A DNA stretch of 39,069 nt from Bacteroidales bacterium (lineage in GTDB: Bacteria > Bacteroidota > Bacteroidia > Bacteroidales > UBA932), in contig JAUYTX010000001.1 in NCBI GenBank assembly GCA_030695025.1, positions 1-39,069 on the forward strand. The letters run 5' to 3'. The position numbers were made by a program, and so were the translations under genes. Shown here one piece after another: positions 15,479-25,146 of the stretch (positions are counted from its first letter, which is position 1; every line of letters starts with the position of its first letter). The notes under the pieces are model-generated. The model was not told the origin of the DNA. It did no database searches and was given only the letters and a program-made list of their open reading frames with translations.

Positions 15479-17833
15479 TTAATTAAAGAAAAAGGGATCT
15501 CTGCCCGAAGAGGCACCCTCAAGCTCTTCGTCACCTCCGGTGCACCTCAGATCAGCCGAGAAACCCGGTGGTGCCGTAAACAAATCCTGCGTTGATACTC
15601 CCAAAGTCCCGTCTTTGAGCACCTTCTGCATGAACAAGCCCCAAATTGGCAACGCCATATTTGACCCTCCTCCCAGAGCAAGACTCTCAAAGTGAACCTG
15701 CCTGTCCTCTGCTCCCACCCAAACACCGGCTGTGAGTCTCGGCATGTATCCGATAAACCATCCGTCACTCTGATCATTTGTTGTGCCGGTCTTACCCGCA
15801 AGGGCTCCTACCGGAATATATTTGTAACGCAATCTTCCCGCAGTTCCCTCATTCACCACACCCTGCATTAGGTTAACCATAAGGTATGCAGTCTCTTCGC
15901 TTATTGCCTCCCTCTTTCTGGCAGTAAAATTACTTAGAACATTGCCCGCCTTGTCCTCAATTCTGAGAACAAACATTGGCTCAACGTGAACTCCTCTGCT
16001 GGGATATGTATTGTAAGCTCCAACCATCTCGAAAAGGGTAAGGTCGGCAGGCCCAAGACAGAGCGAAACCACAGGATCAAGAAAACTGTTTACCCCTAGC
16101 TTACGGCACATGTCAACCATTGCAAACGGACCAAATTGCTTCATCAGATAGGCCGAAATATTGTTGCTGCTTCGGGTCAGACCCCATTTGAGAGTTACGC
16201 TTTTACCAATCGATTCATCTTTATCGGTACTCTTAGGTGTCCATGTTGTGTCTCCCACAATAAAGGTTTGAGGCACATTAACAACCTTGTAACAAGGGGT
16301 ATATCCCTCCTGCATCGCCAGAGTATAGAGAAAAGGCTTAATTGTTGAACCTACCTGTCTTTTTGCCTGTCTTGCATTGTCATATTTAAAGAATCTGTAG
16401 TTTGGACCACCAACATATGCCTTGACAAATCCGGTTTGTGGTTCCATAGCCATAAATGATGCCCTCAGGAAAGATTTGTAGTACCTGATTGAGTCGTTTG
16501 GAGACATAACTGTATCAACACTACCCCTTTTGTTCCATGCAAAAACAGTCATCCTGATAGGTTTCGAAAAGCTCTCCTCAATCTCCTTTTCAGTTACTCC
16601 GGCAGCAGCCATCATACGGTACCTGTCACTCCACCTTCTGGCCTGTCTCATTATATTATCGGTAACGCTTTTTGGTTCGTTGTTCGAGAATGGACTGTTG
16701 TTTTTCCGTTTCAGCTCATTGAAAAAGACCCTCTGCAACTCGCCTCCCAAATGCTCTGCAACTGCCTCCTCGGCATAACGCTGCATTTTTGAGTTGATTG
16801 TAGTATAAATCTTGAGACCTTCCTTGTCCAGATTGTACTTTGTACCGTCCGGTTTGAGGTTTTTATTAAGCCAGCCATAAAGAGGATCGTCTCTCCATAG
16901 GGTTGAGTCTGCTTTGAAATCCTCGTGCTGACGGTAGTCCGACCGTCTTGGCTCATGGGCATTCATCACCCTGCGAAGCATATCCCTGAAGTAGGGGCCA
17001 AGGCCGGAATTGTGATCCTGCTGTGAGTATGATAGTGTTATTGGAATTTGTACTATTGAATCGTAAGCCGCTCTCTCGAGAAACCCATATTTACGCATCT
17101 GGCTCAGAACGTGATTTCTTCTTGCCAGAGAGAGTTCCGGATTCAATACCGGATTAAATCTGGTGGGTTTGTTTACCATTCCAACCAACATGGCTCCCTC
17201 CTCAACGGTCAGCTGTGACGGGTGTTTGCCAAAAAAAGTATTTGCTGCGGCTCTTATTCCATATGCATTACTGCCATAGAAGACAGCATTCATATACATA
17301 CTTACAATCTCCTGTTTAGTGTAATTCCGTTCCAGTTTTACAGCAGTAATCCACTCCTTGAATTTTGAGATTCCAAGCTTATAAATTTTTGCTCCGGGGA
17401 AACTGCTCCTGACAGAATCTCTCGGAAAGAGAGTCTTTGCAAGCTGTTGAGTTATTGTGCTTCCTCCTCCCCCTGAACGAGTTCTTCCAAGTATTATCGA
17501 TTTTACCCCAACCCTTGCAAGGCTGCGAAAGTCAATACCACTGTGGTTGTGAAACCGAACGTCCTCTGTAGCAATGACAGCGTCAATGAGTGAAGGAGAG
17601 AGCTGGTCATATGAAATAAATGATCTGTTCTCGATATGAAAGGTGGTGAGTATCTCACCATCTTCTGAGATGATTTCGGTTGCCAGATTATTTTTGGGGT
17701 CTTCAAGCTCTTCAAACGATGGAATGTCCGAAAAAACGCCCACCAGAAGAATCGTAACAATCAGTATGACAAAGGGACTCAGCAACGCTACCCAAAACCA
17801 TTTTATCAACTTTTTTCTCTTTGCTATATCCAT
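15479..17833 (-). CDS. Class A penicillin-binding protein (PBP1A type)
   Basis: 784 residues. A short cytoplasmic tail and one membrane helix (about 10-33) are followed by a GT51 glycosyltransferase domain (ATEDVRFHNHSGIDFRS, GGGSTITQQLAKTL, RNYTKQEIVSMYMN) and a transpeptidase domain with GSTIKPFLY (SxxK), RSSNNISAY (SxN) and AGKTGTTNDQSDGWF (KTG). It polymerises and crosslinks peptidoglycan at the outer face of the inner membrane. The ATG at 17833 (MDIAKRKK) is preferred over an in-frame TTG 12 bases up. It heads the run PBP1A, ddl, phosphoesterase, prmC and is divergent from topA, with its own -7 element 32 bases upstream. Confidence 0.96.
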   Translation of the reverse strand: MDIAKRKKLIKWFWVALLSPFVILIVTILLVGVFSDIPSFEELEDPKNNLATEIISEDGEILTTFHIENRSFISYDQLSPSLIDAVIATEDVRFHNHSGIDFRSLARVGVKSIILGRTRSGGGGSTITQQLAKTLFPRDSVRSSFPGAKIYKLGISKFKEWITAVKLERNYTKQEIVSMYMNAVFYGSNAYGIRAAANTFFGKHPSQLTVEEGAMLVGMVNKPTRFNPVLNPELSLARRNHVLSQMRKYGFLERAAYDSIVQIPITLSYSQQDHNSGLGPYFRDMLRRVMNAHEPRRSDYRQHEDFKADSTLWRDDPLYGWLNKNLKPDGTKYNLDKEGLKIYTTINSKMQRYAEEAVAEHLGGELQRVFFNELKRKNNSPFSNNEPKSVTDNIMRQARRWSDRYRMMAAAGVTEKEIEESFSKPIRMTVFAWNKRGSVDTVMSPNDSIRYYKSFLRASFMAMEPQTGFVKAYVGGPNYRFFKYDNARQAKRQVGSTIKPFLYTLAMQEGYTPCYKVVNVPQTFIVGDTTWTPKSTDKDESIGKSVTLKWGLTRSSNNISAYLMKQFGPFAMVDMCRKLGVNSFLDPVVSLCLGPADLTLFEMVGAYNTYPSRGVHVEPMFVLRIEDKAGNVLSNFTARKREAISEETAYLMVNLMQGVVNEGTAGRLRYKYIPVGALAGKTGTTNDQSDGWFIGYMPRLTAGVWVGAEDRQVHFESLALGGGSNMALPIWGLFMQKVLKDGTLGVSTQDLFTAPPGFSADLRCTGGDEELEGASSGRDPFFFN

Positions 17834-17865
17834 ATTATGAATCAATTTCCCGGTCTGTTAAAAGG

Positions 17866-17873
17866 CAAAATTA
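17866..17873 (-). promoter_or_regulatory. -7 element (TAATTTTG) for the PBP1A-ddl-phosphoesterase-prmC run
   Basis: The minus strand reads TAATTTTG, an exact TAnnTTTG, 32 bases before the PBP1A ATG. It is the only good promoter match found for the four-gene minus-strand run. On the opposite strand, topA has only the near-match TTACTTTG around 17910. Confidence 0.55.
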
Positions 17874-17940
17874 GAAATAAAAATTTTGATAATCCCTTAA
17901 TTTATCCTTTACTTTGCGCCATCAAGGATTATTTTCATCT

Positions 17941-20253
17941 ATGGGAGAGAACTTAGTTATCGTTGAGTCTCCGGCTAAAGCCAAGACTATCGAAAAGTTT
18001 CTGGGAAGCAGTTTTACGGTCAAATCAAGTTTCGGACATATCCGGGATCTTTCAAAAAAGAACCTCGGAATAGATATAGAAAACGGGTTTGAGCCGGATT
18101 ACCTCATTTCTGACGACAAAAAAAAGGTTGTATCGGAACTTAAATCACTTGCCAAAAAGGCAGAAACCGTCTGGCTGGCATCCGATGAGGACCGCGAAGG
18201 GGAGGCAATTGCATGGCACCTGTTCAAGACTCTTGAACTAAAGCCGGAAAAGACAAAAAGGATTGTATTTCATGAAATAACAAAAGAGGCCATTCTTCAT
18301 GCAATTGAGAATCCAAGGGCAATAGACATGAATCTTGTTATGGCCCAGCAGGCCAGAAGGGTTCTGGACAGGCTTGTTGGCTTTGAGCTCTCACCTGTTC
18401 TGTGGAAAAAGGTAAGACCAAAACTCTCTGCAGGCAGGGTGCAATCCGTTGCACTTCGTTTGATTGTAGAGAGAGAACGCGATATTCAGCAATTTGCAGC
18501 AAAGTCTCAGTTTAAAATTGAGGGGGTATTTAACCCCGAAGGGCAGGCAAAAACAGTTAAGGTAACTGCTGAGATTTCAGAAAGATTTGATAATGAAGAT
18601 ACCGCTCTTGAGATTCTAAAAAGCTGCAACGGTGCTCAGTTTAACATTGGCAATATAGAAGAGAAGGAGAGCAAAAGAACACCTCCGGCACCTTTTACCA
18701 CCTCCACATTGCAACAGGAGGCATCCCGCAAGCTTGGTTTCTCTCTGAGTCAGACCATGAGGAGCGCACAAAACCTCTATGAATCAGGGTATATTACATA
18801 TATGCGTACCGACTCCGTTAACCTGTCGAAGATGGCGATTGCAGCTGCAAAACAAGTCATTACCGATATGTACGGCAAGGAGTATTCCAAAACCCGTCAG
18901 TATGCAACTAAAAGTAAAGGAGCTCAGGAGGCACACGAAGCAATCAGGCCTTCATACATGAGTAACATTGAAGTTGACGCATCTCCTCAGGATAAAAGAC
19001 TTTATAATCTCATCTGGAAAAGGACCCTTGCGTCACAGATGTCAGATGCCACAATACAAAGGACACAAATAACAATAGTTTCACCTTCGGTCGCTCAAAA
19101 ATTTGAAGCCACTGCAGACAGAGTCACTTTTGACGGATTCCTCAAGGTTTACATGGAGTCTAAGGATGACGACTCAAACGATGATTCTCCGGAGATGCTT
19201 CTGCCTGCACTTAAAGAGGGTCAGAAGATGAACAGCCTGGTGATAAAGGCCACCGAAAAATTCACACAAAAACCTCCAAGATACACAGAAGCCAGCCTAG
19301 TTAAAAAGCTCGAAGAGCTTGGCATAGGCAGACCATCGACATACGCTCCCACAATTTCTACCCTAAGCCAAAGAGGTTATATTGTAAAAGATAACCGCCC
19401 CGGGCAAGAGAGGAGCTACAAAGAGATAGTTCTTGAGAAAAATGAGATAACATCTGCTATAAAAACCGAAATGTGGGGAGTAGAAAAATCGAAACTCTTT
19501 CCCGAAGACATTGGTATTATGGTAAATGACTTTCTGGTAGATAATTTTCAAACAATTATAGACTATAATTTCACTGCCGGAATTGAGGAGGATTTTGACC
19601 TTGTGGCAGAGGGTAAGCTTGTTTGGAACACACTAATTTCAAACTTTTATAAACCTTTCCACTTAAGGGTTGACGAGACACTCTCCGCCTCCAGGCCAAC
19701 CAATGCCGAGAGAGTTCTTGGTGCAGATACCAAAACAGGCAAGAAGGTTCTAGTAAGAATCGGCCGCTTTGGCCCTCTTGCTCAGATAGGCGAAAATGAC
19801 GATCCCGAAAAACGCTTTATGAGTCTGGCTAAAGGTCAGCTTATTGAAACAATCACACTCGAAGAGGCCCTTCGTCTCTTTGATTTACCAAGGGTTGTAG
19901 GTACTCATAACGGTGAAGAGATTGTTTGTGCAATAGGCAGATTCGGCCCATATATCAGGTACAAAGGATCATTTATCTCATTAGGAAAAGAGAACGACCC
20001 GCATACCATAAGTCTCGAAAAATGCATAACTTTAATTGATGAATACACCTCAAAAGAGGCAAAAAAGAGCATTAAGAGCTTTGCAGAGGATGGTATAGAG
20101 ATTTTAAACGGTCGTTTTGGTGCCTATATCAAAAAGGGAAAAAACAACTACAAGATTCCAAAAGGTGTTGAACCGGAATCAATCGATCTGGAAAAGGCAA
20201 AAGAGATCATTGCAAAAGCAGATACCGGTAGCAAGACCCGCAAAAAGAAATAG
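17941..20253 (+). CDS. topA: DNA topoisomerase I
   Basis: 770 residues. The Toprim domain opens with NLVIVESPAKAKTIEKFLG and contains ASDEDREGEAIAWHL; the active-site tyrosine is Tyr287 in GYITYMRTDS; the RPSTYAPTIS motif follows. Zinc fingers are absent; instead the C-terminus has three basic repeats (VLVRIGRFGPLAQIG, VCAIGRFGPYIRYKG, ILNGRFGAYIKKGK) of the Toprim-C type, as is usual in Bacteroidetes. The enzyme relaxes negative supercoils. The start is the ATG at 17941, which gives the normal MGENLVIVES N-terminus. The arginase-fold gene follows 27 bases later, probably co-transcribed. Confidence 0.97.
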   Translation: MGENLVIVESPAKAKTIEKFLGSSFTVKSSFGHIRDLSKKNLGIDIENGFEPDYLISDDKKKVVSELKSLAKKAETVWLASDEDREGEAIAWHLFKTLELKPEKTKRIVFHEITKEAILHAIENPRAIDMNLVMAQQARRVLDRLVGFELSPVLWKKVRPKLSAGRVQSVALRLIVERERDIQQFAAKSQFKIEGVFNPEGQAKTVKVTAEISERFDNEDTALEILKSCNGAQFNIGNIEEKESKRTPPAPFTTSTLQQEASRKLGFSLSQTMRSAQNLYESGYITYMRTDSVNLSKMAIAAAKQVITDMYGKEYSKTRQYATKSKGAQEAHEAIRPSYMSNIEVDASPQDKRLYNLIWKRTLASQMSDATIQRTQITIVSPSVAQKFEATADRVTFDGFLKVYMESKDDDSNDDSPEMLLPALKEGQKMNSLVIKATEKFTQKPPRYTEASLVKKLEELGIGRPSTYAPTISTLSQRGYIVKDNRPGQERSYKEIVLEKNEITSAIKTEMWGVEKSKLFPEDIGIMVNDFLVDNFQTIIDYNFTAGIEEDFDLVAEGKLVWNTLISNFYKPFHLRVDETLSASRPTNAERVLGADTKTGKKVLVRIGRFGPLAQIGENDDPEKRFMSLAKGQLIETITLEEALRLFDLPRVVGTHNGEEIVCAIGRFGPYIRYKGSFISLGKENDPHTISLEKCITLIDEYTSKEAKKSIKSFAEDGIEILNGRFGAYIKKGKNNYKIPKGVEPESIDLEKAKEIIAKADTGSKTRKKK

Positions 20254-20280
20254 ACATATCCACTTAATACATTTTCTGAT

Positions 20281-21279
20281 ATGGAATTCAACTACTCCAT
20301 AGAGATAATACCGGCTGCTGCCATAGGCGAAGCTATTGCCGGTACTCCCGCTTTGATTGTCGATACCACCACAAACGACGACATGGCAAAGCTATTGGGA
20401 GCTCTTTATTCTGTAAGCAACAAGAAGATATATTATACCCGGCCGGGGATAAATGGTCTCTCCCGCACTCTGGCACTTGCAGAAGAGAACGGTATCAGAT
20501 GTATAGTCCTGGGAGGAAAAAAGGCACCTGATTTCTCTACAGCTCTGCCCGCAGCAAGTTACTCTGCATCCCTTATTGCACCCGGCAACTCAAGTGCAGA
20601 TACCGCCAAGCTGCTCAAAAGTATAATTTCAGATAATAACGTTACCGAGTTTTCCCACATAGCATATCAGACATACCGTTACGAAGCCTCTGTCTTAAAA
20701 GAGCTTAAGGAGAGGCAATTCGAAGAGCTGCGACTTGGAGAACTTAGAAAAGATATTGCTTTGACAGAGCCACTGCTAAGAAACAAAGAGTATATTTTTA
20801 TGGACCTTCGCTCTGTCAGATACAGTGATTTTCCTGATAACGAGACTCACTCACCCAACGGCCTCTATGCAGAAGAGATATGTCAGATTGCAAGATATGC
20901 CGGAATGGGACAAAGGGTTAAGAGAATATACATATTCGGATACCCTTCCAAATGCAAAGCAGAATCACCCTCATCACAGCTTGCCGCCGAAATTCTGTGG
21001 CATATGACAGAGGCTCTGGCAACCAATAAACACGAAGATCCCGGAGCGTTGGGAAAGGATGAACACTTTCTTAGAAAAATCGTAAGCATGGGCGAACACG
21101 GGCAAGACATCGTCTTTGTAACAAGCTCCTCAACAGGGCGATGGTGGATGGAGGTTCCTGAGATAAAAATCAATAAAAATCAATACATTCCGTGCTCTTA
21201 TTCTGATTATCTGGCTGCCTGTTCGGGAGATGTGCCTATCAGATGGCTTTTCTTTTTTCAGAAAATAAATCCGAATTAA
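20281..21279 (+). CDS. Arginase/formimidoylglutamase-fold protein lacking metal ligands
   Basis: 332 residues. The stretch FMDLRSVRYSDFP and SPNGLYAEEICQIARYAGM (about 173-209) matches the Bacteroidetes branch of ureohydrolases, where the family motif is DxDvVR ... SPNGL. The ligands that bind the two manganese ions are not kept: the GGDH site reads GGKKAPD (78-84), the DAHxD strand reads YQTYRYEA (about 130-137) and DxD reads D175-L-R177. So it is probably not an active ureohydrolase and may be a structural or regulatory relative. It follows topA by 27 bases; I recall the same pair in other Bacteroidales but cannot check. The ATG at 20281 is the only reasonable start. Confidence 0.75.
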   Translation: MEFNYSIEIIPAAAIGEAIAGTPALIVDTTTNDDMAKLLGALYSVSNKKIYYTRPGINGLSRTLALAEENGIRCIVLGGKKAPDFSTALPAASYSASLIAPGNSSADTAKLLKSIISDNNVTEFSHIAYQTYRYEASVLKELKERQFEELRLGELRKDIALTEPLLRNKEYIFMDLRSVRYSDFPDNETHSPNGLYAEEICQIARYAGMGQRVKRIYIFGYPSKCKAESPSSQLAAEILWHMTEALATNKHEDPGALGKDEHFLRKIVSMGEHGQDIVFVTSSSTGRWWMEVPEIKINKNQYIPCSYSDYLAACSGDVPIRWLFFFQKINPN

Positions 21280-21293
21280 TTATAATTTATTAT

Positions 21294-21301
21294 TATATTT
21301 G
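21294..21301 (+). promoter_or_regulatory. -7 element (TATATTTG) for the Lrp-family gene
   Basis: TATATTTG lies 27 bases before the ATG at 21329, in an AT-rich gap after the arginase-fold gene. Confidence 0.6.
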
Positions 21302-21328
21302 TAATCAGACAATATATCTTTTACCAAT

Positions 21329-21826
21329 ATGCCAAAATATCAGATTGATCAGATCGATCAAAAGATTCTGTCATTTCTTGTTAAAAATGCAAGGATGCCA
21401 TTTCTTGAGATAGCCCGCGAATGTGGCGTCTCCGGAGCAGCTATTCACCAGAGAGTTAAAAAGATGGAGAACTTAGGAATTATAACCGGTTCGCGTCTTC
21501 TTGTAAAACCCCAAACTTTGGGACTTAATGTATGTGCCTTTGTAGGAGTGAGTCTGGCTCAGGCAAACCATTACCCTTCGGTGATCGAAGCACTCAGAAA
21601 CATCCCAGAGGTTGTAGAGTGTCACTTCGTAACCGGTAAACACGCTCTTATGTTAAAAATTTATTGCCAAAACCACGATCACCTAATGGAGATCCTTATC
21701 AATACAATCCAGAATATCCCGTCTGTTGAGCAGACAGAGACATTCATATCACTGGATCAGGCAATAGAGAGACAAGTGTGGGTAAAAGATTATCCCGGAA
21801 AAGTATCTTCCGTTAAAAAACGCTAA
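21329..21826 (+). CDS. Lrp/AsnC-family transcription regulator
   Basis: 165 residues, usual length. An N-terminal winged helix-turn-helix (IDQKILSFLVKNARMPFLEIARECGVSGAAIHQRVKKMENLGII, given here as family pattern over residues about 9-53) is followed by the RAM ligand domain (VGVSLA, VVECHFVTGKHALMLKI). Such proteins bind DNA as octamers or dimers and respond to amino acids; the ligand and targets here are unknown. It has its own promoter. Its 3' end overlaps the 3' end of the convergent ispD by 14 bases, both stop codons lying in the shared stretch. Confidence 0.93.
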   Translation: MPKYQIDQIDQKILSFLVKNARMPFLEIARECGVSGAAIHQRVKKMENLGIITGSRLLVKPQTLGLNVCAFVGVSLAQANHYPSVIEALRNIPEVVECHFVTGKHALMLKIYCQNHDHLMEILINTIQNIPSVEQTETFISLDQAIERQVWVKDYPGKVSSVKKR

Positions 21827-22481
21827 GTATTGCCTCAGCTAGCAGCAGATCTTCAGGTTTTGTTATTTTAATATTAACCGCCTTACCTTGTGTAAGGTGT
21901 ATGTTTACACCCATACCCTCAACAACAGAGGCATCATCGGTAAAAACAGGAGAGTATGCCTGGCTGTAAGCCTTCAAAAGTAAATCTGAATGAAATATCT
22001 GAGGAGTCTGCACAAAACGGTACTCCTCTCTTTTTACAACTTCTGAAATATCACCCTTCATCTGCCTCATGGAATCAGCAGGTTCCAGAACAGGAATTAC
22101 CGCCTCCATCTCTTCTGCCATTTCGAATAATTGTTCTATGAACTCTTTTGTCACAAAGGGGCGCACTCCATCATGAACGGCAACCAATGAACCCGGAGGA
22201 ATGTGTTTAAGCGCATTTTTAACTGAGTGAAAACGTGTAATGCCTCCGGAAACCAGTATGTGCCGGAATGTCAGTTTATTTTCGTAACAATAATCTTTCC
22301 AGTAATCTTTATAATCTGAGGGTAAAACAAGAATAATCTCTACAGGATATGAAAGAGAGAGGAATTTTTCAATTGTATGAACAAGAACAGGTTTGTCGCC
22401 AAGCAAAATAAACTGTTTGGCAATTTCGCCTCCCATCCGGCTTCCGCTGCCTCCTGCTACAATTATTGCATAGTGTTTCAT
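21813..22481 (-). CDS. ispD: 2-C-methyl-D-erythritol 4-phosphate cytidylyltransferase
   Basis: 222 residues from the ATG at 22481 (MKHYAIIVAGGSGSRMG). The nucleotide-binding AGGSGSRMGGEIAKQF loop, VAVHDGVRPFV and the C-terminal VNIKITKPEDLLLAEAIL segment are diagnostic. It makes CDP-methylerythritol from MEP and CTP in the non-mevalonate isoprenoid pathway. The longer in-frame start (22532) would add residues with no counterpart in the family and would cross the -7 element at 22530-22537. It is divergent from purH and overlaps the Lrp gene at its 3' end. Confidence 0.96.
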   Translation of the reverse strand: MKHYAIIVAGGSGSRMGGEIAKQFILLGDKPVLVHTIEKFLSLSYPVEIILVLPSDYKDYWKDYCYENKLTFRHILVSGGITRFHSVKNALKHIPPGSLVAVHDGVRPFVTKEFIEQLFEMAEEMEAVIPVLEPADSMRQMKGDISEVVKREEYRFVQTPQIFHSDLLLKAYSQAYSPVFTDDASVVEGMGVNIHLTQGKAVNIKITKPEDLLLAEAILSVF

Positions 22482-22529
22482 CTTACTGTTTGCGCACTTT
22501 AAGTTGATAAATATAGGTATTCGGTGTAA

Positions 22530-22537
22530 CAAAAGTA
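22530..22537 (-). promoter_or_regulatory. -7 element (TACTTTTG) for ispD
   Basis: The minus strand reads TACTTTTG, 48 bases before the ispD ATG at 22481. It supports that start against the longer one, whose coding region would begin inside the element. Confidence 0.55.
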
Positions 22538-22558
22538 GGTATTTATTGTATATTTTAG

Positions 22559-22566
22559 TAATTTTG
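22559..22566 (+). promoter_or_regulatory. -7 element (TAATTTTG) for purH and probably the mre run
   Basis: TAATTTTG lies 16 bases before the purH ATG. No further good match occurs between purH and rodA, where genes are separated by 6 to 14 bases or overlap, so this may drive all six genes. Confidence 0.6.
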
Positions 22567-22582
22567 TAAGCATTTACAGGAC

Positions 22583-24106
22583 ATGGAAAACAGAACAGTC
22601 AAAAGAGCACTAATCTCCGTATATCACAAGGAGGGAATTGAAACTATCGCAAAACAACTCAACGAATTAGGGGTTGAAATTTTATCTACGGGGGGGACTT
22701 ACGACTTTCTCACCGATCTTGGTATTCCTGTAACCACGGTTGAACATATCACCTCTTACCCATCAATACTGGGCGGAAGGGTAAAAACACTTCACCCGAA
22801 AGTCTTCGGAGGAATTCTTGCACGACGTGAGAACACCGAAGATCTTGCTCAACTTATTGAGTATGGTATTCCGGAGATAGATCTTGTAATAGTAGATCTC
22901 TACCCGTTTGAAAGATATGTTGCATCAAAGGCTCCACACAGGGAGGTTATTGAGAAGATTGATATCGGAGGCATCTCGCTTATAAGGGCAGCTGCCAAAA
23001 ACCATAAAGATGTACTGATTGTTCCATGTAAGGAGCTTTATCCACGACTTATCTCTATTCTTGAAGAGGGAAAAGGAGTAACAACATTAGAGCAAAGGGA
23101 GTATTTTGCAATGTGGGCTTTCAATGTAAGTTCACACTACGATACTGCCATCTTCAAATATTTCAACAGAGAACAAAAGGTAGAGAGCTTTAAGGAGAGC
23201 CAGACAGAGGCCACTCCTTTACGCTATGGTGAAAATCCTCACCAGAACGCCCGTTTTTTCGGCCCTGCTTCGGGAATACCTGTTCAGATTCACGGCAAAG
23301 AGATCTCATACAACAATCTGCTTGACATTGAGGCTGCAATTGAACTTATCTCAGACTTTGAAGAGACAACGGTTGCCATTCTCAAACACAATAATGCCTG
23401 CGGGTGTGCATCCCGCAAAACCGTAAAAGAGGCGTGGGACGCAGCTCTGGCTGCAGATCCTGTCTCTGCATTCGGGGGCATAATTATTACCAACCGTGAA
23501 GTTGAGGAGACAGCCGCCGAAGAGATGAACAAAATATTCTTTGAAGTGGTAATCGCTCCGGCATATACCCAAAAAGCGCTCGAAATTCTTAAGCAAAAGA
23601 AAAACAGAATCATATTAACCGATAACGGAAAACTCACAACCAACACCAAGTTCAGATCACTTCTGGGCGGAGTGCTGGTTCAGGAGAGAGATACAGCCAC
23701 CGAGGTTGCTGCATCACTTACAACTGTTACCAACAAAAAACCAAGCGAAAAAGAGGTTGCTGATCTTATCTTTGCCAACAAACTTGTTAAGCACTCCAAA
23801 TCCAACGCAATAGTTCTGGCAAAGGACTCTGCACTTGTTGCCTCCGGAATCGGACAAACCTCAAGGGTAGACGCCCTTAAACAGGCAATAACCAAAGCAA
23901 CCGGTTTCGGTATGCCGCTCCAGGGGGCAGTAATGGCATCTGATGCCTTCTTCCCTTTCCCCGACTGCGTTGAGATTGCGCACAATGCCGGCATCACAGC
24001 TGTAATTCAGCCCGGAGGTTCGGTAAGAGACGACGAAAGCACCCAATACTGCAATGAAAAAAACATTGCAATGGTAACAACAGGAACAAGACATTTTAAA
24101 CACTAG
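22583..24106 (+). CDS. purH: Bifunctional AICAR transformylase/IMP cyclohydrolase
   Basis: 507 residues, standard length. The N-terminal MGS-like IMP cyclohydrolase domain shows LISVYHKEGIE, STGGTYDFL, GGRVKTLHPKVFGGIL and the DLYPFE motif; the C-terminal transformylase has LRYGENPHQNA, the KHNNACGCA active-site loop, DPVSAFGGII and DAFFPFPDC. It carries out the last two steps of IMP synthesis with 10-formyltetrahydrofolate. The ATG at 22583 follows the -7 element by 16 bases. mreB starts 14 bases after its stop, so purine synthesis and cell-shape genes seem to share a transcript. Confidence 0.98.
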   Translation: MENRTVKRALISVYHKEGIETIAKQLNELGVEILSTGGTYDFLTDLGIPVTTVEHITSYPSILGGRVKTLHPKVFGGILARRENTEDLAQLIEYGIPEIDLVIVDLYPFERYVASKAPHREVIEKIDIGGISLIRAAAKNHKDVLIVPCKELYPRLISILEEGKGVTTLEQREYFAMWAFNVSSHYDTAIFKYFNREQKVESFKESQTEATPLRYGENPHQNARFFGPASGIPVQIHGKEISYNNLLDIEAAIELISDFEETTVAILKHNNACGCASRKTVKEAWDAALAADPVSAFGGIIITNREVEETAAEEMNKIFFEVVIAPAYTQKALEILKQKKNRIILTDNGKLTTNTKFRSLLGGVLVQERDTATEVAASLTTVTNKKPSEKEVADLIFANKLVKHSKSNAIVLAKDSALVASGIGQTSRVDALKQAITKATGFGMPLQGAVMASDAFFPFPDCVEIAHNAGITAVIQPGGSVRDDESTQYCNEKNIAMVTTGTRHFKH

Positions 24107-24120
24107 AGATAATATATATT

Positions 24121-25140
24121 ATGGCATTCTCATTTTTGACACAAGAGCTGGCGATAGACCTTGGAACTGCCAACACAATAATACTGATGAACGACAAAAT
24201 TGTCGTTGACGAACCATCTATTGTTGCTATAGACCAGAATACCGGCAAACCTATTGCCTTCGGACAGAAGGCTAGAATGATGCACGGTAAAACGCATGCA
24301 AACATCAAAACAATAAGGCCGCTGAGAGACGGGGTAATTGCCGACTTTAATGCAGCCGAACAGATGATACGCGGGTTCATAAAGATGATTAACTACAGAA
24401 ACTCTTTTTTCACCCCAAGCCTTAAGATGGTTGTATGTATTCCCTCGGGAAGTACAGAGGTTGAAATCAGAGCGGTAAGAGACTCTGCTGAGCATGCCGG
24501 AGGCAGGGATGTATATCTGATTTACGAACCAATGGCAGCAGCTATCGGTATAGGTCTTGATGTTGAAGCTCCTACGGGAAACATGGTTGTTGATATAGGA
24601 GGGGGCACAACTGAAATTGCTGTTATATCACTGGGAGGTATTGTAATTAACCAAAGTATAAGGGTTGCCGGTGATGTATTTACATCAGAAATTCAACAAT
24701 ATATGCGTCAGCAACACTCCATAAAAATTGGTGAATTAACCGCAGAGGACATCAAAATTAAAGTGGGAGCAGCTATGTCGGAACTGGACGTTTATCCCGA
24801 ACCTTACGCTGTAAGGGGTCCTAACCTCATGACCGCTCACCCGGTTGAGGTGAGTGTAACCAGCCAGGAGATTGCTCACAGTATTGACAAATCTCTGGTT
24901 AAAATAGAGGCTGCCATTATTCAGGTTCTTGAGCAGACACCTCCGGAATTGTACGCAGATATTGTACAAAACGGAATCTATCTCACAGGAGGAGGGGCAC
25001 TCCTCAGAGGCCTCGACAAGAGACTTTATGAAAAGATAAACATTAAGTTTCATGTATCTGATGATCCTCTTCACTCTGTAGCCAAAGGCACCAGCATAGC
25101 ACTAAAGAATGCAGAAAAACATTCGTTTTTAATGAGATAA
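24121..25140 (+). CDS. mreB: Rod shape-determining protein MreB
   Basis: 339 residues. Actin-fold signatures: AIDLGTANTI (phosphate 1), PSIVAID, VVDIGGGTTEIAVISLGG (phosphate 2), YEPMAAAIGIG and LTGGGALLRGLD (adenosine). MreB forms membrane-bound filaments that guide the elongation machinery of the side wall. The amphipathic N-terminus is MAFSFLTQE. It is the first of the mreBCD-pbp2-rodA group; mreC begins six bases after its stop. Confidence 0.98.
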   Translation: MAFSFLTQELAIDLGTANTIILMNDKIVVDEPSIVAIDQNTGKPIAFGQKARMMHGKTHANIKTIRPLRDGVIADFNAAEQMIRGFIKMINYRNSFFTPSLKMVVCIPSGSTEVEIRAVRDSAEHAGGRDVYLIYEPMAAAIGIGLDVEAPTGNMVVDIGGGTTEIAVISLGGIVINQSIRVAGDVFTSEIQQYMRQQHSIKIGELTAEDIKIKVGAAMSELDVYPEPYAVRGPNLMTAHPVEVSVTSQEIAHSIDKSLVKIEAAIIQVLEQTPPELYADIVQNGIYLTGGGALLRGLDKRLYEKINIKFHVSDDPLHSVAKGTSIALKNAEKHSFLMR

Positions 25141-25146
25141 ATGTAA

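Noticed and set aside
23290-23997. Long minus-strand frames inside purH
   Set aside because: They mirror the codon pattern of purH, which is a clear full-length gene on the plus strand.
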